Shown: piece after piece, positions 45,301 through 53,661 of the stretch | Layout of the letters: every line of letters starts with the position of its first letter | Position numbering within the stretch: the first letter of the stretch is position 1 | Assembly (NCBI RefSeq): GCF_003967575.1 | Contig: NZ_BIFT01000001.1 | Span: 1,736,001 to 1,800,000 of the forward strand | DNA: 64,000 bases | DNA from: Dictyobacter alpinus | Lineage (GTDB): Bacteria; Chloroflexota; Ktedonobacteria; Ktedonobacterales; Ktedonobacteraceae | Direction: 5' to 3' | Position numbers and translations under genes: made by a program | The notes under the pieces: model-generated | Database searches by the model: none | Told to the model about the DNA's origin: nothing | What the model saw: the letters and a program-made list of their open reading frames with translations, nothing else

Positions 45301-46197
45301 CTCACGACCCACCAGTGGCCGCTGCCGGGTACGTCCAATCGCCACAGTTTCTATGGACGCCGCAGAATATATGGACTTTTCTATATACTGGGCTTCAAGA
45401 GCCTCTTTGAGCGCGCTAACAAAATCCAGCACACTGGAGAAACGCTCACGTGGATCTTTGGCCAGGGCTTTAAAGATGATTTTCTCAACCCTGGCTGTAA
45501 TCTCAGGACAACGCTTATGCAGTGAAGGCGGAGCAGCCATAACTTGCTGGACAGCAATACCTGTACGTGAACCGGTAAAGGGCAAGCTACCAGATAACCA
45601 TTCATAAATCACGATAGCTAATGCATATTGATCACTGGCCGGACATGGATAGCCTTGCAGTTGTTCAGGCGCCATATACGCTACAGTTCCTGCAATATCC
45701 CTTGGGTGTCGTTGATCTCCATGCGTAAAGACGGCAATGCCAAAATCACTTAATAGCAATTCATCGCGCGTCCCCAATAACATGTTTTCTGGCTTCACAT
45801 CGCGATGGATCACACCATGCGCATGGGCATGCTGTAATGCTTCAGCCACACTCATACTGTATGTAATAATTTGCGCTACTGGCAGAGGCTTCCCCGGTGT
45901 ATAAATGCTACGCACACTACCATTGGGAGCATAGGCCATTACGAGAAATGGCGTGCCCTCATGAACTCCAAAATCATGGACCTTCACAATATTTGGATGG
46001 TCGAGATGCGCAATAATGCGAGCTTCGGTCAAAAAGCGCTTGTTATGTTCATCCGAGAGTTGCATACGCACAACCTTCAAGGCTGCGTGTGTGTGCAGAT
46101 ACATATGCTCCCCCAGATAGACATCCGCAAAACCGCCTTGTCCCAATAAGCGTGTCAGCACATAACTGCCGAGTTGGTGTCCTTGCAGACCATTCAT
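42343..46197 (-). CDS. Ser/Thr protein kinase fused to STAND-like ATPase and TPR repeats
   Basis: A 1284-residue cytoplasmic protein from the ATG at 46197. Residues about 10-265 are an intact PknB-like kinase: LLGQGGFADVYLG, VIHRDVKPENMLLG and LSDFGIAVFT. Residues about 320-650 form an AAA/STAND-type ATPase with Walker A LSGDVGIGKTRLAEEV and Walker B VLIVLDDLQWADQ, as in large LuxR/AfsR-type regulators and adenylate cyclases. The rest, about 700-1280, is helical repeat of TPR type (for example AQAMQVFRRALIEAQN). No DNA-binding domain is seen. Kinase-ATPase-TPR proteins are common in Chloroflexota and act in signalling; the input and targets are unknown. Confidence 0.88.
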   Translation of the reverse strand: MNGLQGHQLGSYVLTRLLGQGGFADVYLGEHMYLHTHAALKVVRMQLSDEHNKRFLTEARIIAHLDHPNIVKVHDFGVHEGTPFLVMAYAPNGSVRSIYTPGKPLPVAQIITYSMSVAEALQHAHAHGVIHRDVKPENMLLGTRDELLLSDFGIAVFTHGDQRHPRDIAGTVAYMAPEQLQGYPCPASDQYALAIVIYEWLSGSLPFTGSRTGIAVQQVMAAPPSLHKRCPEITARVEKIIFKALAKDPRERFSSVLDFVSALKEALEAQYIEKSIYSAASIETVAIGRTRQRPLVGREQEYSLLHQTLLAAERYTRTPEVATDYASGLSWVTPARSPLLVLSGDVGIGKTRLAEEVSRDAYQRGWFILWSRAYAQEGAPYQLWTDILRQAMKQHLWFDVKKESLPTIYQPLMDLLPELALLPLQRTEVSTSTYSDMAPLKLWDAVLAVLTDISKQGPVLIVLDDLQWADQSSCEMISYLSRHMVEYPVVFLATCRETSFSSFYPFRTQVMQLQRELLVNVHHLAALTDNQIACLVEPVKEPALVQRIQYLAAGNPFFAEELARMVHAQERDAAQASDDRIPLTKTITELFKQRLERLTAPCLQLLRAGAILGGSFSFAAMHEMLHTADQPLDEEELLTLLEEALHSGLLTEQGSGHKVTFHFWHPLFTHHIYESMFAARRSLLHKRASQTLLREYARREEEGAALIVHHLQQGGGEPALIVRYAQMAGNRAYALFAYAEAERYYRLAIHQLDLCMNDSFKASQADQQHMVELQEYLAECLRIQGRFRESCDIYTHILELHQQQSLPLSPSEQELDVEIQALLLGRIGRANYDQGNVKQALLFYERGELLLHASGMHSGAALAHLYFQHSYAHWLSGAYEQAQFYALQSCEFLKDVLEQQKTICELKNYSQISPLHRILYGHEIDLADVYGLLGTIAGAIGQYVEGLEHMRTAFDIFQQHDCKRKMAIVDCNMGDVYLKRAEYAQAMQVFRRALIEAQNIQEIPLSTFISCNLGLVAARCGNLSDAEIEIKQAMKSLGRFDDVLAKVWIYTYLALVLADQGKLSEAQKMLCISLKLARLLRIPPYIGPTLITLGYIRLMQARMLDYGTTGTTLLEKERRRLLRRARHTLEYVVKMHGIEAETRCEAQVAMLEVLLLSGEHEQTASRAVAIQQEIARLGIVWLTPRLTRIIGCSLGFQGQYEQAHERLLYSIEQARYYEMSLEYARSLQSYAGILLRPEPRTPENYTLAVQYLHEARNIFRNEKAQLDLQRVNHLLAHASKSGLR

Positions 46198-46486
46198 AAT
46201 TAATCCCCAGATTGCTATTGCGATTGCCACAGACATTCTTTTCTATCATGGGAAGATACCTTGCTTTTTCCCGGCACGGCAAGAACATAGGACATTTAGT
46301 TATTTGCGATTTATTTTATGCAAAGCATGAACGACACTCGTCACCACCCTACACAAATATTGTTAAGAGGCACCCAGGTCAGGCCGCGAGAGAGCTATGC
46401 CCTCCCTAAAGGTGGTATACTTATGGTGAGTTTGGGCAATGAATGAGCCTTAAACACCTATTCTTTAGTAGTAGTAGGGAGTTTTC

Positions 46487-47233
46487 ATGACTGACACAGT
46501 AGCATTACAGTTATATACTGTACGCGATGAAACTGCGAAGAATTTTAAAGAAACCTTGCGCAAAGTTGCCGAGATTGGCTATCCCGGTGTTGAGTTCGCT
46601 GGCTATGGGGATTTCACATCGAAAGAACTGGCTGCAGTTCTGACCGAGCTTGGCTTGAAGACGGTTGGTAGCCATGTGGGTCTACATCTGGTTGAGCAGG
46701 ATATTGAGCGCGAAATCCAGTACTGCCTGGAGATTGGCAGCCCTTATTTGATTATCCCCTTTATCAATAAAGATCTACTTAATCAGGAAGATTCCTTCAA
46801 AAAATTCACGGACCAACTTAACGAGTATGGTCGCGTGACAAAAGAGCATGGTCTGACGTTGGCTTACCATAACCATGATTTTGAATTTGCTAAGGTTGGC
46901 GATGAAACGTTGATTGAGCGTATGATCGCTGCGACCGATCCTGCTCTGGTGAAATTTGAGTTGGATACCTACTGGGCCGCCTTTGCGGGTGTTGATCCGA
47001 TTGCATTCATTAAAAAGAATAGCACGCGGATCGCGACCTTGCACCTGAAGGATATGACCCCCGATCGTAAGTTTACGGAGGTTGGTTCAGGGACACTCGA
47101 TATCGCTGGCTTTATCGAGGCCGGTCAGGCCGCTGGCGCTACGGCATTTATCGTTGAGAATGATCAGCCTGCGATTCCTTCACTGGAAAGTGCTCGCCGG
47201 TCCTTCGAGGATTTACATAGAAGCCTGACCTAG
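46487..47233 (+). CDS. Sugar phosphate isomerase/epimerase, TIM barrel
   Basis: A 248-residue protein of the xylose-isomerase-like TIM-barrel family. LQLYTVRDE near the start, LAYHNHDFEF, KFELDTYWAAFAGVDP, ATLHLKDM and FIVENDQP give the usual metal-binding Glu, Asp, His and Glu residues. Similar proteins act as inosose dehydratases or sugar isomerases/epimerases; the substrate is open. AGGGAG precedes the ATG. It is divergent from the big kinase gene, with a 289-bp gap in which no clear promoter was found. Confidence 0.88.
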   Translation: MTDTVALQLYTVRDETAKNFKETLRKVAEIGYPGVEFAGYGDFTSKELAAVLTELGLKTVGSHVGLHLVEQDIEREIQYCLEIGSPYLIIPFINKDLLNQEDSFKKFTDQLNEYGRVTKEHGLTLAYHNHDFEFAKVGDETLIERMIAATDPALVKFELDTYWAAFAGVDPIAFIKKNSTRIATLHLKDMTPDRKFTEVGSGTLDIAGFIEAGQAAGATAFIVENDQPAIPSLESARRSFEDLHRSLT

Positions 47234-47407
47234 CTTTGCTTGTGAAGCGGCATGGGAGACGCTCATCTTTATTGGTGGCGCCTCCAACCGCTTCATCTGG
47301 ATAAACTCATACGGTAGGATGCGGTTCGCTTGTGTGGATGGCTGGTACGATAAGGATGTCATTCCAGTGCCACGACATCTTGATATTCGTCAAGAGGAGA
47401 GCTAAGC

Positions 47408-47749
47408 ATGACTGACCTGACATCTGTTCCTGATTTCGATGAAGTTACCGTTTTTATCAAAGAACGTGTTGAAGCTATGCATACGCCTGCGAGCCAGTGG
47501 GCCGATCTGGCCAGGCTGGCAATTCAGGGCCTTCCACATGATGCATATCGCCTGGCTGAATTAGAGCAGCGCATTAATAGCATTCGTGGTGAGCTACGTC
47601 GGGTCGTGCTCGCTGCCTGTGAACACTTCTCAGAAGAGCAATTGAACGATCTACGCAAACAAGTGGGCATGAGTAAAACCGCCTGGCGCGCCGCCAAGTC
47701 TAAACGAGCTGTCACGATCAAACATGGCTTCTCACTCGTCATTTATTAA
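47408..47749 (+). CDS. Small helical protein, unknown
   Basis: A 113-residue soluble protein that I do not recognise. It is mostly helical (LAELEQRINSIRGELRRVVLAA and FSEEQLNDLRKQVGMS stretches) and ends with a basic AKSKRAVTIKHGF segment. GAGGAGAGC lies close before the ATG, so translation is well supported. The M48 protease gene begins 38 bp later on the same strand, so they may be an operon. Confidence 0.6.
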   Translation: MTDLTSVPDFDEVTVFIKERVEAMHTPASQWADLARLAIQGLPHDAYRLAELEQRINSIRGELRRVVLAACEHFSEEQLNDLRKQVGMSKTAWRAAKSKRAVTIKHGFSLVIY

Positions 47750-47787
47750 GTATCACCTTGCCCATTATCAAAGAAAGTAAAACTGGC

Positions 47788-48984
47788 ATGGAAATTGATG
47801 TCGATCGACAGCAAAAGGCCCGTGCATATGCCCGCACGCGTCGCCGTCTCTCATATGTAAGTATGAGCATTGGGGTGCTCAGTATTTTGATTGTGCTGGG
47901 CGCGGGACTGGATAAGTGGTTTCGCGATGTGGTTGAGAGCGCGGGCAGTTGGTTTCCGCTCTTGACCTGGCAACCACACCCGGCCTGGTTTCCCTGGCAG
48001 ATTGCTGTGTACTGTTTGTTAATCACGCTACTGTATGAAGTGTTGACCTTCCCCTTGTCTTATTATTCTGGCTTTGTGCTACCACGCCGCTATGGCATTT
48101 CTGTGATGAGTATCGGTGCCTGGTTCCGTGAACTGCTCGTTGGCCTGAGTTTAAGTCTGGTACTTGAGGTGGTATTTGTCTCACTGATCTATGCCCTGCT
48201 GGCATTTCAACCACAACTCTGGTGGCTCTGGACCGCGCTCATAATCCTCTTCTTCTCAGTAGTCATGGCCAATCTGGCTCCCGTTCTGATCTATCCCCTG
48301 TTCTATAAATTCACACCATTGCCCGAGGGTGAGCTAACACAGCGCCTCTTAAAGCTGGCCGAACAGGCCAATACCAGGGTGCGTGGCGTCTTCTCGATGA
48401 AAATGAGTAATAAAACCACTGGCACCAATGCGGCATTAATGGGATTGGGCAATACGCGACGCATTGTATTGGGCGATACGATGATTGATCGCTATGCAAT
48501 TGATGAGATTGAGGTGGTGTTGGCCCATGAACTGGGACATCATGTGCATCGCGATATCTGGAAGTTGATTGCCAGCCAGGCTTTGCTAATGCTGGTAGGA
48601 CTCTTTGTGAGCAATCTACTGCTGCACTGGGTAATTGATCAGCAACATTATTATCGTTCTCTGACTGATCCGGCTACGCTACCTTTCTTTTTTACACTCC
48701 TGGCGATCTTTAGTTTTATTATTATGCCTCTTAGCAATGGCTATAGCCGCTTGATTGAATATCAGGCCGATGAATATGCCCTGCAATCCACCCACAAAAT
48801 CGAGGCCTTTAAAAGCGCGATGAGGCGCCTGGCTGATCAGAACCTGTCTGAAATCGAGCCGGCGCCCATTGTAGAGTTTATTTTCCACTCTCATCCATCA
48901 ATCAAGAAACGTCTTGAGCATGCGGACGAGTTTGCGGCCCGTTCAGGCTATGCTGGTAGCGCCGCTTTAAGCGCTGAAAGCTGA
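47788..48984 (+). CDS. M48-family metalloprotease, Ste24/CAAX-protease-like
   Basis: A protein of about 398 residues with several membrane helices and the zinc motif VLAHELGHHVHRD, plus the third ligand in EYQADEYALQST, matching the Ste24/CAAX prenyl protease 1 type of M48 peptidases. These cut membrane or prenylated proteins and act in quality control. The ATG at 47788 is preferred; a TTG 30 bases upstream is also in frame, and neither has a strong ribosome-binding site. Its last 37 bp overlap the end of the convergent oxidoreductase gene. Confidence 0.9.
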   Translation: MEIDVDRQQKARAYARTRRRLSYVSMSIGVLSILIVLGAGLDKWFRDVVESAGSWFPLLTWQPHPAWFPWQIAVYCLLITLLYEVLTFPLSYYSGFVLPRRYGISVMSIGAWFRELLVGLSLSLVLEVVFVSLIYALLAFQPQLWWLWTALIILFFSVVMANLAPVLIYPLFYKFTPLPEGELTQRLLKLAEQANTRVRGVFSMKMSNKTTGTNAALMGLGNTRRIVLGDTMIDRYAIDEIEVVLAHELGHHVHRDIWKLIASQALLMLVGLFVSNLLLHWVIDQQHYYRSLTDPATLPFFFTLLAIFSFIIMPLSNGYSRLIEYQADEYALQSTHKIEAFKSAMRRLADQNLSEIEPAPIVEFIFHSHPSIKKRLEHADEFAARSGYAGSAALSAES

Positions 48985-50027
48985 GCGGCTACTTCATCGG
49001 GTGAGCCTTCGGGCATGGTCAACAATGGTTCGTCCACGCCCAGGGCTGCCCACTCACCAATCTTTTTGGCGCACTCCTGGGCGCTTCCAACAATAGTGGT
49101 TGCCTCTAACAAGCGTGGACTGACCGCCTCAACAGCGGTCTTCATACCTTGCTGCCAACCAGCCAGGACGGCCTGGACATCTTCCTCAAAACCATTACGC
49201 GCCAACATCTGAGCGTAGTAGACACCCATTTTACCAATATAGTAGGCCAGTGGTGAGGCGGCTTTAAAGTAGGCGGCCCGCCGCTCCTCTTCACTGGCAT
49301 TATCGCTCAGGATGACCGTGGTAATGTAGGGGGCGATCGCCGCGCTATGGGCTGGTCGGCCCGCCTTCAGGGAACCGGCATCCAACTGTTCGCGTAACGC
49401 CTGCCAGCGGGTCGCGGGCCAGTAGACAGGTAGGACGCCATCCGCGACCTCGCCCGTTAACTGAATATTTTTGGGACCCATGGCCGCGATATAAATAGGC
49501 AGATCTGGTCGGGTCGCTTTGAAACGCAACTTGAAACCGCGCTCCAATTGAAAAATTTCGCCTTGATGGACCAGCTTTTCACCGCGCAGAATTGTACGGA
49601 TAATCTCCACATATTCGCGGGTTCGTTGCAGCGGCTTCTCAAAGGGAACCCCATGCCAGTGCTCAACCACCTGCGCCCCCGAGGGTCCTAATCCCAACAG
49701 GATGCGTCCACCGGAGCGCTCATCCAGGGTGGCCACAGTACTGGCAATCAAGGCTGGACTACGCGAATAAATATTGGCGATCCCGGCGCCGATCTTAATG
49801 CGACTGGTGGCTCGCACCAGATCTGACATCGACGTAAATAATTCATATCCCCAGGATTCACCTAGCCAGACCGAATCATAACCCAGTTCATCCGCCAGAC
49901 GCACTTTTGCGATCACTTGATCCCAGGCGGCAGGAAAATTCGGGGAATCCGCCACTAATCCGATACGGGAACGATATGAGGGAGAATTGTGCTCAGCACC
50001 ATTGCCTGTTTCACTAGCAGTTGTCAT
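48948..50027 (-). CDS. LLM-class (luciferase-like) oxidoreductase, possibly F420-dependent
   Basis: A 359-residue TIM-barrel protein of the bacterial luciferase-like superfamily. SRIGLVADSP, LADELGYDSVWLGESWGYE, RIKIGAGIANIYSRSPALIA and ILLGLGPSGAQVVEHWHG are typical of the F420-dependent branch. The ATG at 50027 is used because GGAAGG lies upstream and the preceding frame is unlike the family. It is the last of a same-strand group (unknown protein, PhnD-like protein, this gene), 52 bp after the PhnD-like stop. F420 rather than FMN use is inferred from the family. A second LLM gene is at 57904. Confidence 0.88.
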   Translation of the reverse strand: MTTASETGNGAEHNSPSYRSRIGLVADSPNFPAAWDQVIAKVRLADELGYDSVWLGESWGYELFTSMSDLVRATSRIKIGAGIANIYSRSPALIASTVATLDERSGGRILLGLGPSGAQVVEHWHGVPFEKPLQRTREYVEIIRTILRGEKLVHQGEIFQLERGFKLRFKATRPDLPIYIAAMGPKNIQLTGEVADGVLPVYWPATRWQALREQLDAGSLKAGRPAHSAAIAPYITTVILSDNASEEERRAAYFKAASPLAYYIGKMGVYYAQMLARNGFEEDVQAVLAGWQQGMKTAVEAVSPRLLEATTIVGSAQECAKKIGEWAALGVDEPLLTMPEGSPDEVAAQLSALKAALPA

Positions 50028-50079
50028 ATCTGTCCTTCCAGTAGTGTCAATACGCACAATGAACATGTTGTGTTCTTCA

Positions 50080-50931
50080 TTATAGCGTATAAAGCACCTG
50101 CTTTGCGTCTGGAAAACCTCTAGACTGCTGCCTGGCTGTCTGCACACGATTCCACATCGCACGGATATTCGTGTAATCCTCATCCTGTACTGTTACTAAG
50201 CGCTCTATCTTGCCGGCATGCAAAAGCTCTGCCTGCACAGGATCTTCATGCATATGCGCGAGAATATCCCTCAGGGCTTGTTTCAACTGCCTGGGAAGTT
50301 TACGAGCGACCACAATAGGAGGAATGGCTGATGGACCCAGCATATCAATACTATGGAGTTGTGCGGCCAGTTGCGGATCTTGTTGGAACATGACCTCTAA
50401 TACATGCGAATCGATGGCGGCCGCATCAGCCTGACCGGACAGCACAAGTTGTAGGGATTGAGCATGCGAACCAGATTTCACGGTTCTACCAAAATAGTCT
50501 GTATGTCCTTGCCGCTCCAATAAGCTATACTGTACCAGGTTGTAGCCTGAATGTGACGCCTCTTCATTATAGGCCCAGGTAGACCCACCCAGATCCGCAA
50601 AAGCGCGCCAGCGACTATCTCTCCGCACCACGACATCTGAAAAATACTGGGGCCGCCCCTGGTAACGAGTCCCGCGCAAAACCGGGGCCGCCAGCAATTC
50701 TACTGGATCCTCTTGCGTAGCCCTTAAATGTACATATAACAGGCCACACAGGAAGCCAACATCTACCCGGCCGCTACCAAAATCGCTAAGATCGTGACCG
50801 GGCACTAATTCAGTTGCCATCTGTAATTGTTGTCCCGCATAGGTAGTAATCGCAGCATAGGTGTCCCGCAACAAAGGCGATAAAAAATTCGCGAACTGCA
50901 ATGATGCAGAAATAGTAACACTCTGTAACAT
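50080..50931 (-). CDS. PhnD-like substrate-binding protein without signal peptide
   Basis: A 283-residue protein with the plan of phosphate/phosphonate-type binding proteins (PhnD/NMT1 group). It has DFGSGRVDVGFLCGLLYVHL and STWAYNEEASHSGYNLVQY in the first lobe. The second lobe has VKSGSHAQSLQLVLSGQADA, AAIDSHVLEVM and KLPRQLKQALRDIL. It begins directly with LQSVTISASLQFANFLSPLL and has no signal peptide or lipobox, so it is likely cytoplasmic. No ABC permease or ATPase is near. It may be a cytoplasmic ligand-binding protein or an enzyme in a pathway with its neighbours. Confidence 0.75.
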   Translation of the reverse strand: MLQSVTISASLQFANFLSPLLRDTYAAITTYAGQQLQMATELVPGHDLSDFGSGRVDVGFLCGLLYVHLRATQEDPVELLAAPVLRGTRYQGRPQYFSDVVVRRDSRWRAFADLGGSTWAYNEEASHSGYNLVQYSLLERQGHTDYFGRTVKSGSHAQSLQLVLSGQADAAAIDSHVLEVMFQQDPQLAAQLHSIDMLGPSAIPPIVVARKLPRQLKQALRDILAHMHEDPVQAELLHAGKIERLVTVQDEDYTNIRAMWNRVQTARQQSRGFPDAKQVLYTL

Positions 50932-50954
50932 AGCCTATCCTTATGGTTAATGCG

Positions 50955-51587
50955 TTAGTAGACAACTTCATGCATCTGAAAATTTTTCACCGTGTGGGTA
51001 AAAGCATAATGCCTGGTTTTAATCAGTTGAGGTGCGTTTTTTGCCAGCCCGCCCGGAAAGATACCACTATGAATGCGAATCCAATCATAGGTACGCGGCC
51101 CCAGTTGATAGGCCGCATGCTGATGCATATCAACCCGCTTCAAATCGGCCTTGACCTCAAAATCCTGCATAACCACAAGGTTGTACCAACGTCCCGGTCG
51201 CAACTCCAATGAGGAATATGCCAGCAAACCTGGAATATGGATCAGTTTAGCCAGCATCTGTTGATCCGCTTGAAACAGCTCACTAACCAACTCAGCATCA
51301 ATTGAGACATGCCGACCACTGACAAATCCAACAAATGAAAGAGTCTCTTCTTTCAGTAACTGCTCGGGTCGGTAAAACAGAATGCGATGCAGGCAACTCT
51401 GACGCTCAGTTAATTGGTAGCGTAACGGAAACACCGCCTCACTGGTATCCTCGATCGTCAGTAACGTCAGGCGCAGTTGACAGGCAAGGTGACGCAGGAC
51501 AATTAAATCTGTCTGGCCTTTTAAAACATTGTTTTTAGCTAAAGAAGTTATCTCTTGTACCTGTACGGGCAATTCATATTGTAACAT
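50955..51587 (-). CDS. Unknown protein, possibly distant relative of its PhnD-like neighbour
   Basis: A 210-residue soluble protein from the ATG at 51587 (GGAG 9 bases upstream). I do not recognise a family. Around residues 105-135, SIDAELVSELFQADQQMLAK lines up with AIDSHVLEVMFQQDPQLAAQ of the PhnD-like protein encoded 23 bp downstream. The stretch after it (SSLELRPGRWYNLVVMQDF) could match the next beta strand, so it may be a diverged binding-protein homologue. It is on the same strand and probably in the same transcript as the PhnD-like and LLM genes. Confidence 0.55.
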   Translation of the reverse strand: MLQYELPVQVQEITSLAKNNVLKGQTDLIVLRHLACQLRLTLLTIEDTSEAVFPLRYQLTERQSCLHRILFYRPEQLLKEETLSFVGFVSGRHVSIDAELVSELFQADQQMLAKLIHIPGLLAYSSLELRPGRWYNLVVMQDFEVKADLKRVDMHQHAAYQLGPRTYDWIRIHSGIFPGGLAKNAPQLIKTRHYAFTHTVKNFQMHEVVY

Positions 51588-51817
51588 CTGATACATTCTC
51601 CACTCAATTACAGCTAGCTTGCTAAAAATTAAAAAATGATGAATACAAGAAAGTTCATCCCGCACAAGCTAACTAAATCAAGCAAGCAAACAATGTTTAC
51701 AGGTAAAGGATCATAAGGTAGCTTTACCAGAAATTGTAGTGTAGAGGCCTGAGAAGCCAATTAAACTGGGATAAATGCTCTATAGCAATGTGCGGGCAAA
51801 AAAATTTGGGAAAGAAA

Positions 51818-51976
51818 TTAGTAACAGTGGGGGCAACACATAGACATGGACATGAACATAGGCATGAGGAGGCCTGTGGCAAGCGAGGATGCGGTGGAGA
51901 ATGTGGGAATATTTGCTGGTCTCGTACTGGTTTCAGCAGTTTGCAACTGCGCTAAATGATGTTGTATTGTTGCCAT
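51818..51976 (-). CDS. 52-residue peptide with Met-rich CCPHCY C terminus
   Basis: A short frame on the minus strand starting at an ATG with GGAG 10 bases upstream. The N-terminal half is polar and helical (MATIQHHLAQLQTAETSTRP). The middle is Ser/Thr/Ala-rich. The C terminus alternates Met with Pro, Phe and Ser and ends MSMSMCCPHCY. Such a layout, leader-like then Cys-rich end, is that of precursor peptides that are modified after translation, or of small metal-binding peptides. The PhnD-like, unknown and LLM genes follow on the same strand, 230 bp later. No modification enzyme of a known class is adjacent. A chance frame is not excluded. Confidence 0.5.
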   Translation of the reverse strand: MATIQHHLAQLQTAETSTRPANIPTFSTASSLATGLLMPMFMSMSMCCPHCY

Positions 51977-52232
51977 CTTACTGTAACTCCATATCTGTGT
52001 GTGATCACCAGTTACTCCCTCAAAAATAAAGTAACTGTAGTTACAAAGCATTGTAAAAGAAAGACAACAAACTGTCAATAGCTGCGATCACTATATCCGG
52101 GTACCAACATTGTAGAACAAACAAACATAAGAGGTTGTTATGATTTACCGCGAATTTTTGTAACATCAGTTCAAAAACCGGGGTGCAGCAGCGGAGTGCC
52201 CTGCCGGGGGCGCGGGGTATCCCCGCTCATTC

Positions 52233-52275
52233 TTTCTCCCTCTCGCGCCGCTGCAGGCGGCGCGAGAGGGAGAAA
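52233..52275 (-). terminator. Strong hairpin after the lipoprotein gene
   Basis: TTTCTCCCTCTCGCGCCGC pairs perfectly over 19 bp with GCGGCGCGAGAGGGAGAAA, loop TGCAG. It begins 10 bp beyond the minus-strand lipoprotein stop. No long T-run follows on the minus strand, so it may protect the RNA end or act with Rho. Confidence 0.6.
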
Positions 52276-52285
52276 CGAGAGGTGG

Positions 52286-52831
52286 CTATTTGACTGCAAG
52301 CGTAACAGGTACATCTATAATATGCATCGGACACATAGCGCCGGCCTTACATAGTGGACGGTCACTAAAATGAAGCTCATAGGTACCCGCCTTTTGAGCG
52401 GTGAAGCGCCAGACACATACCTTATCGCTTTTCACAGCATAACCAGCAGGATTCTCCATAGTCAGACCTTCCGGAGTCGTTGCCGATTTTCCCCATTTCT
52501 TCCCAAACGGGAAACGGAATTCGATGATATCACCGGTACGAGCAAAAACTGTAGGCTCATTTGTACCTGATAATAAGGCAATTACATTGGCTTTGGGTGG
52601 ATTAGTCACAATGACATCACTTGCACACCCCTGATCTGTACCATAACCTGCTACTTTTGTCGTGGGTGCCACAACAGGTTGAGATCCCTTATCACCGCTA
52701 GAGGTTTTTGCAGGTGTCGATTGGGCATCTCCCCCACAACCAGTTAACAGGGTCAGCACAATAACCAATAGCACGCCAAAAGCGCCAGTCGCAACTCTAC
52801 TTCTATTTAAAAGCTTCCGAACCGTACTCAT
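52286..52831 (-). CDS. Lipoprotein, unknown, beta-sandwich-like
   Basis: A 181-residue lipoprotein. The ATG at 52831 has AGGAG upstream. The signal peptide (VLLVIVLTLLTGCGG) ends in lipobox LLTGC, so it would be lipid-anchored outside the membrane by Lgt. A Ser/Thr/Pro spacer leads to a domain of about 115 residues with beta-strand pattern (DIIEFRFPFG, CVWRFTAQKAGTYELHF). The Cys/Met-bearing segment CKAGAMCPMHIID near its end recalls cupredoxin-type loops, but no clear copper-site set is seen. It lies just upstream of the Met/Cys peptide region on the same strand, separated by about 310 bp and a hairpin. Confidence 0.7.
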   Translation of the reverse strand: MSTVRKLLNRSRVATGAFGVLLVIVLTLLTGCGGDAQSTPAKTSSGDKGSQPVVAPTTKVAGYGTDQGCASDVIVTNPPKANVIALLSGTNEPTVFARTGDIIEFRFPFGKKWGKSATTPEGLTMENPAGYAVKSDKVCVWRFTAQKAGTYELHFSDRPLCKAGAMCPMHIIDVPVTLAVK

Positions 52832-53001
52832 TAGTAACTCCTTTTTCGGTAACCTATGAAGACTTATACAATGATTACTCACTAGCATGACGCGATCCAC
52901 CCAACAAAAGTTCCTCACACCGTTACGGCCACAATACATTCGACGTCACAATATTTCATACCCAACCATAATTATCATCCGGAACATTGACGTGAAGCGC
53001 A

Positions 53002-53152
53002 GAGACGGCAACCCGCAAGGGGATTGCCCTACAATAGTCATTTCCAGGTTACTTTATCGTAGGTTTAACGGTGTACGTATTCATTCCATCTTGAAACAAT
53101 GGAACAAGAAAAATGATAGATGTAGGGCAATCCCCTTGCGGGTTGCCGTCTC
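53002..53152. repeat. MITE-like element with 32-bp perfect ends, copy 1
   Basis: The ends 53002-53033 (GAGACGGCAACCCGCAAGGG...) and 53121-53152 are exact inverse complements over 32 bp. The 87-bp core has ATAGTCATTTCCAGGTTACT and GGAACAAGAAAAA. A second copy is at 57596-57745. There is no coding capacity. It lies in the 830-bp gap before the PstS-like gene. Confidence 0.9.
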
Positions 53153-53661
53153 CTCGGCCCACGTTAATGTCCCTGTTCACGATCATGATCGCCATCTCCT
53201 CCGCCCACGTTAAGGTCTCTGTACACACTCATGATCGCCGTGCCCACGCCATTCCTGTTCGGTGGCTTCAATATGTGCCATATAAACCAGATGAATTTTT
53301 ATCTTTCTTCTCTATAAAAAAAAGAATAGTATCATCCTATATCATTCGAAGAATTTTCAGAAAAAATAACTCAATACATATGATTCTTGCAATTTTACTT
53401 ACAAATATTAAGTAACCTGGTATTTTTCTCCTACGACCTTATTGATCAGTTTGTTAAGCTTAAATCACCTTTCAAAGCTCTTCCTGAGCTACTTCATGCT
53501 TTCTTTTAACTATTCCCAGGAGACAATTTAACAAGGGCATAACAATCGCTTAACGGGGCTAATCCATAATCGACTTGAGATGTAATGCTCAAAAATCGTA
53601 CGCGACTTAACCCAAAAAAACTCCACGCATTATGGAGAAACACGTCCAAAGGATTATCGTT

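Noticed and set aside
51818..51976. Methanobactin precursor
   Set aside because: The Cys-rich end is suggestive, but MbnB/MbnC-type modification genes are absent from the window, so this specific label is not supported.
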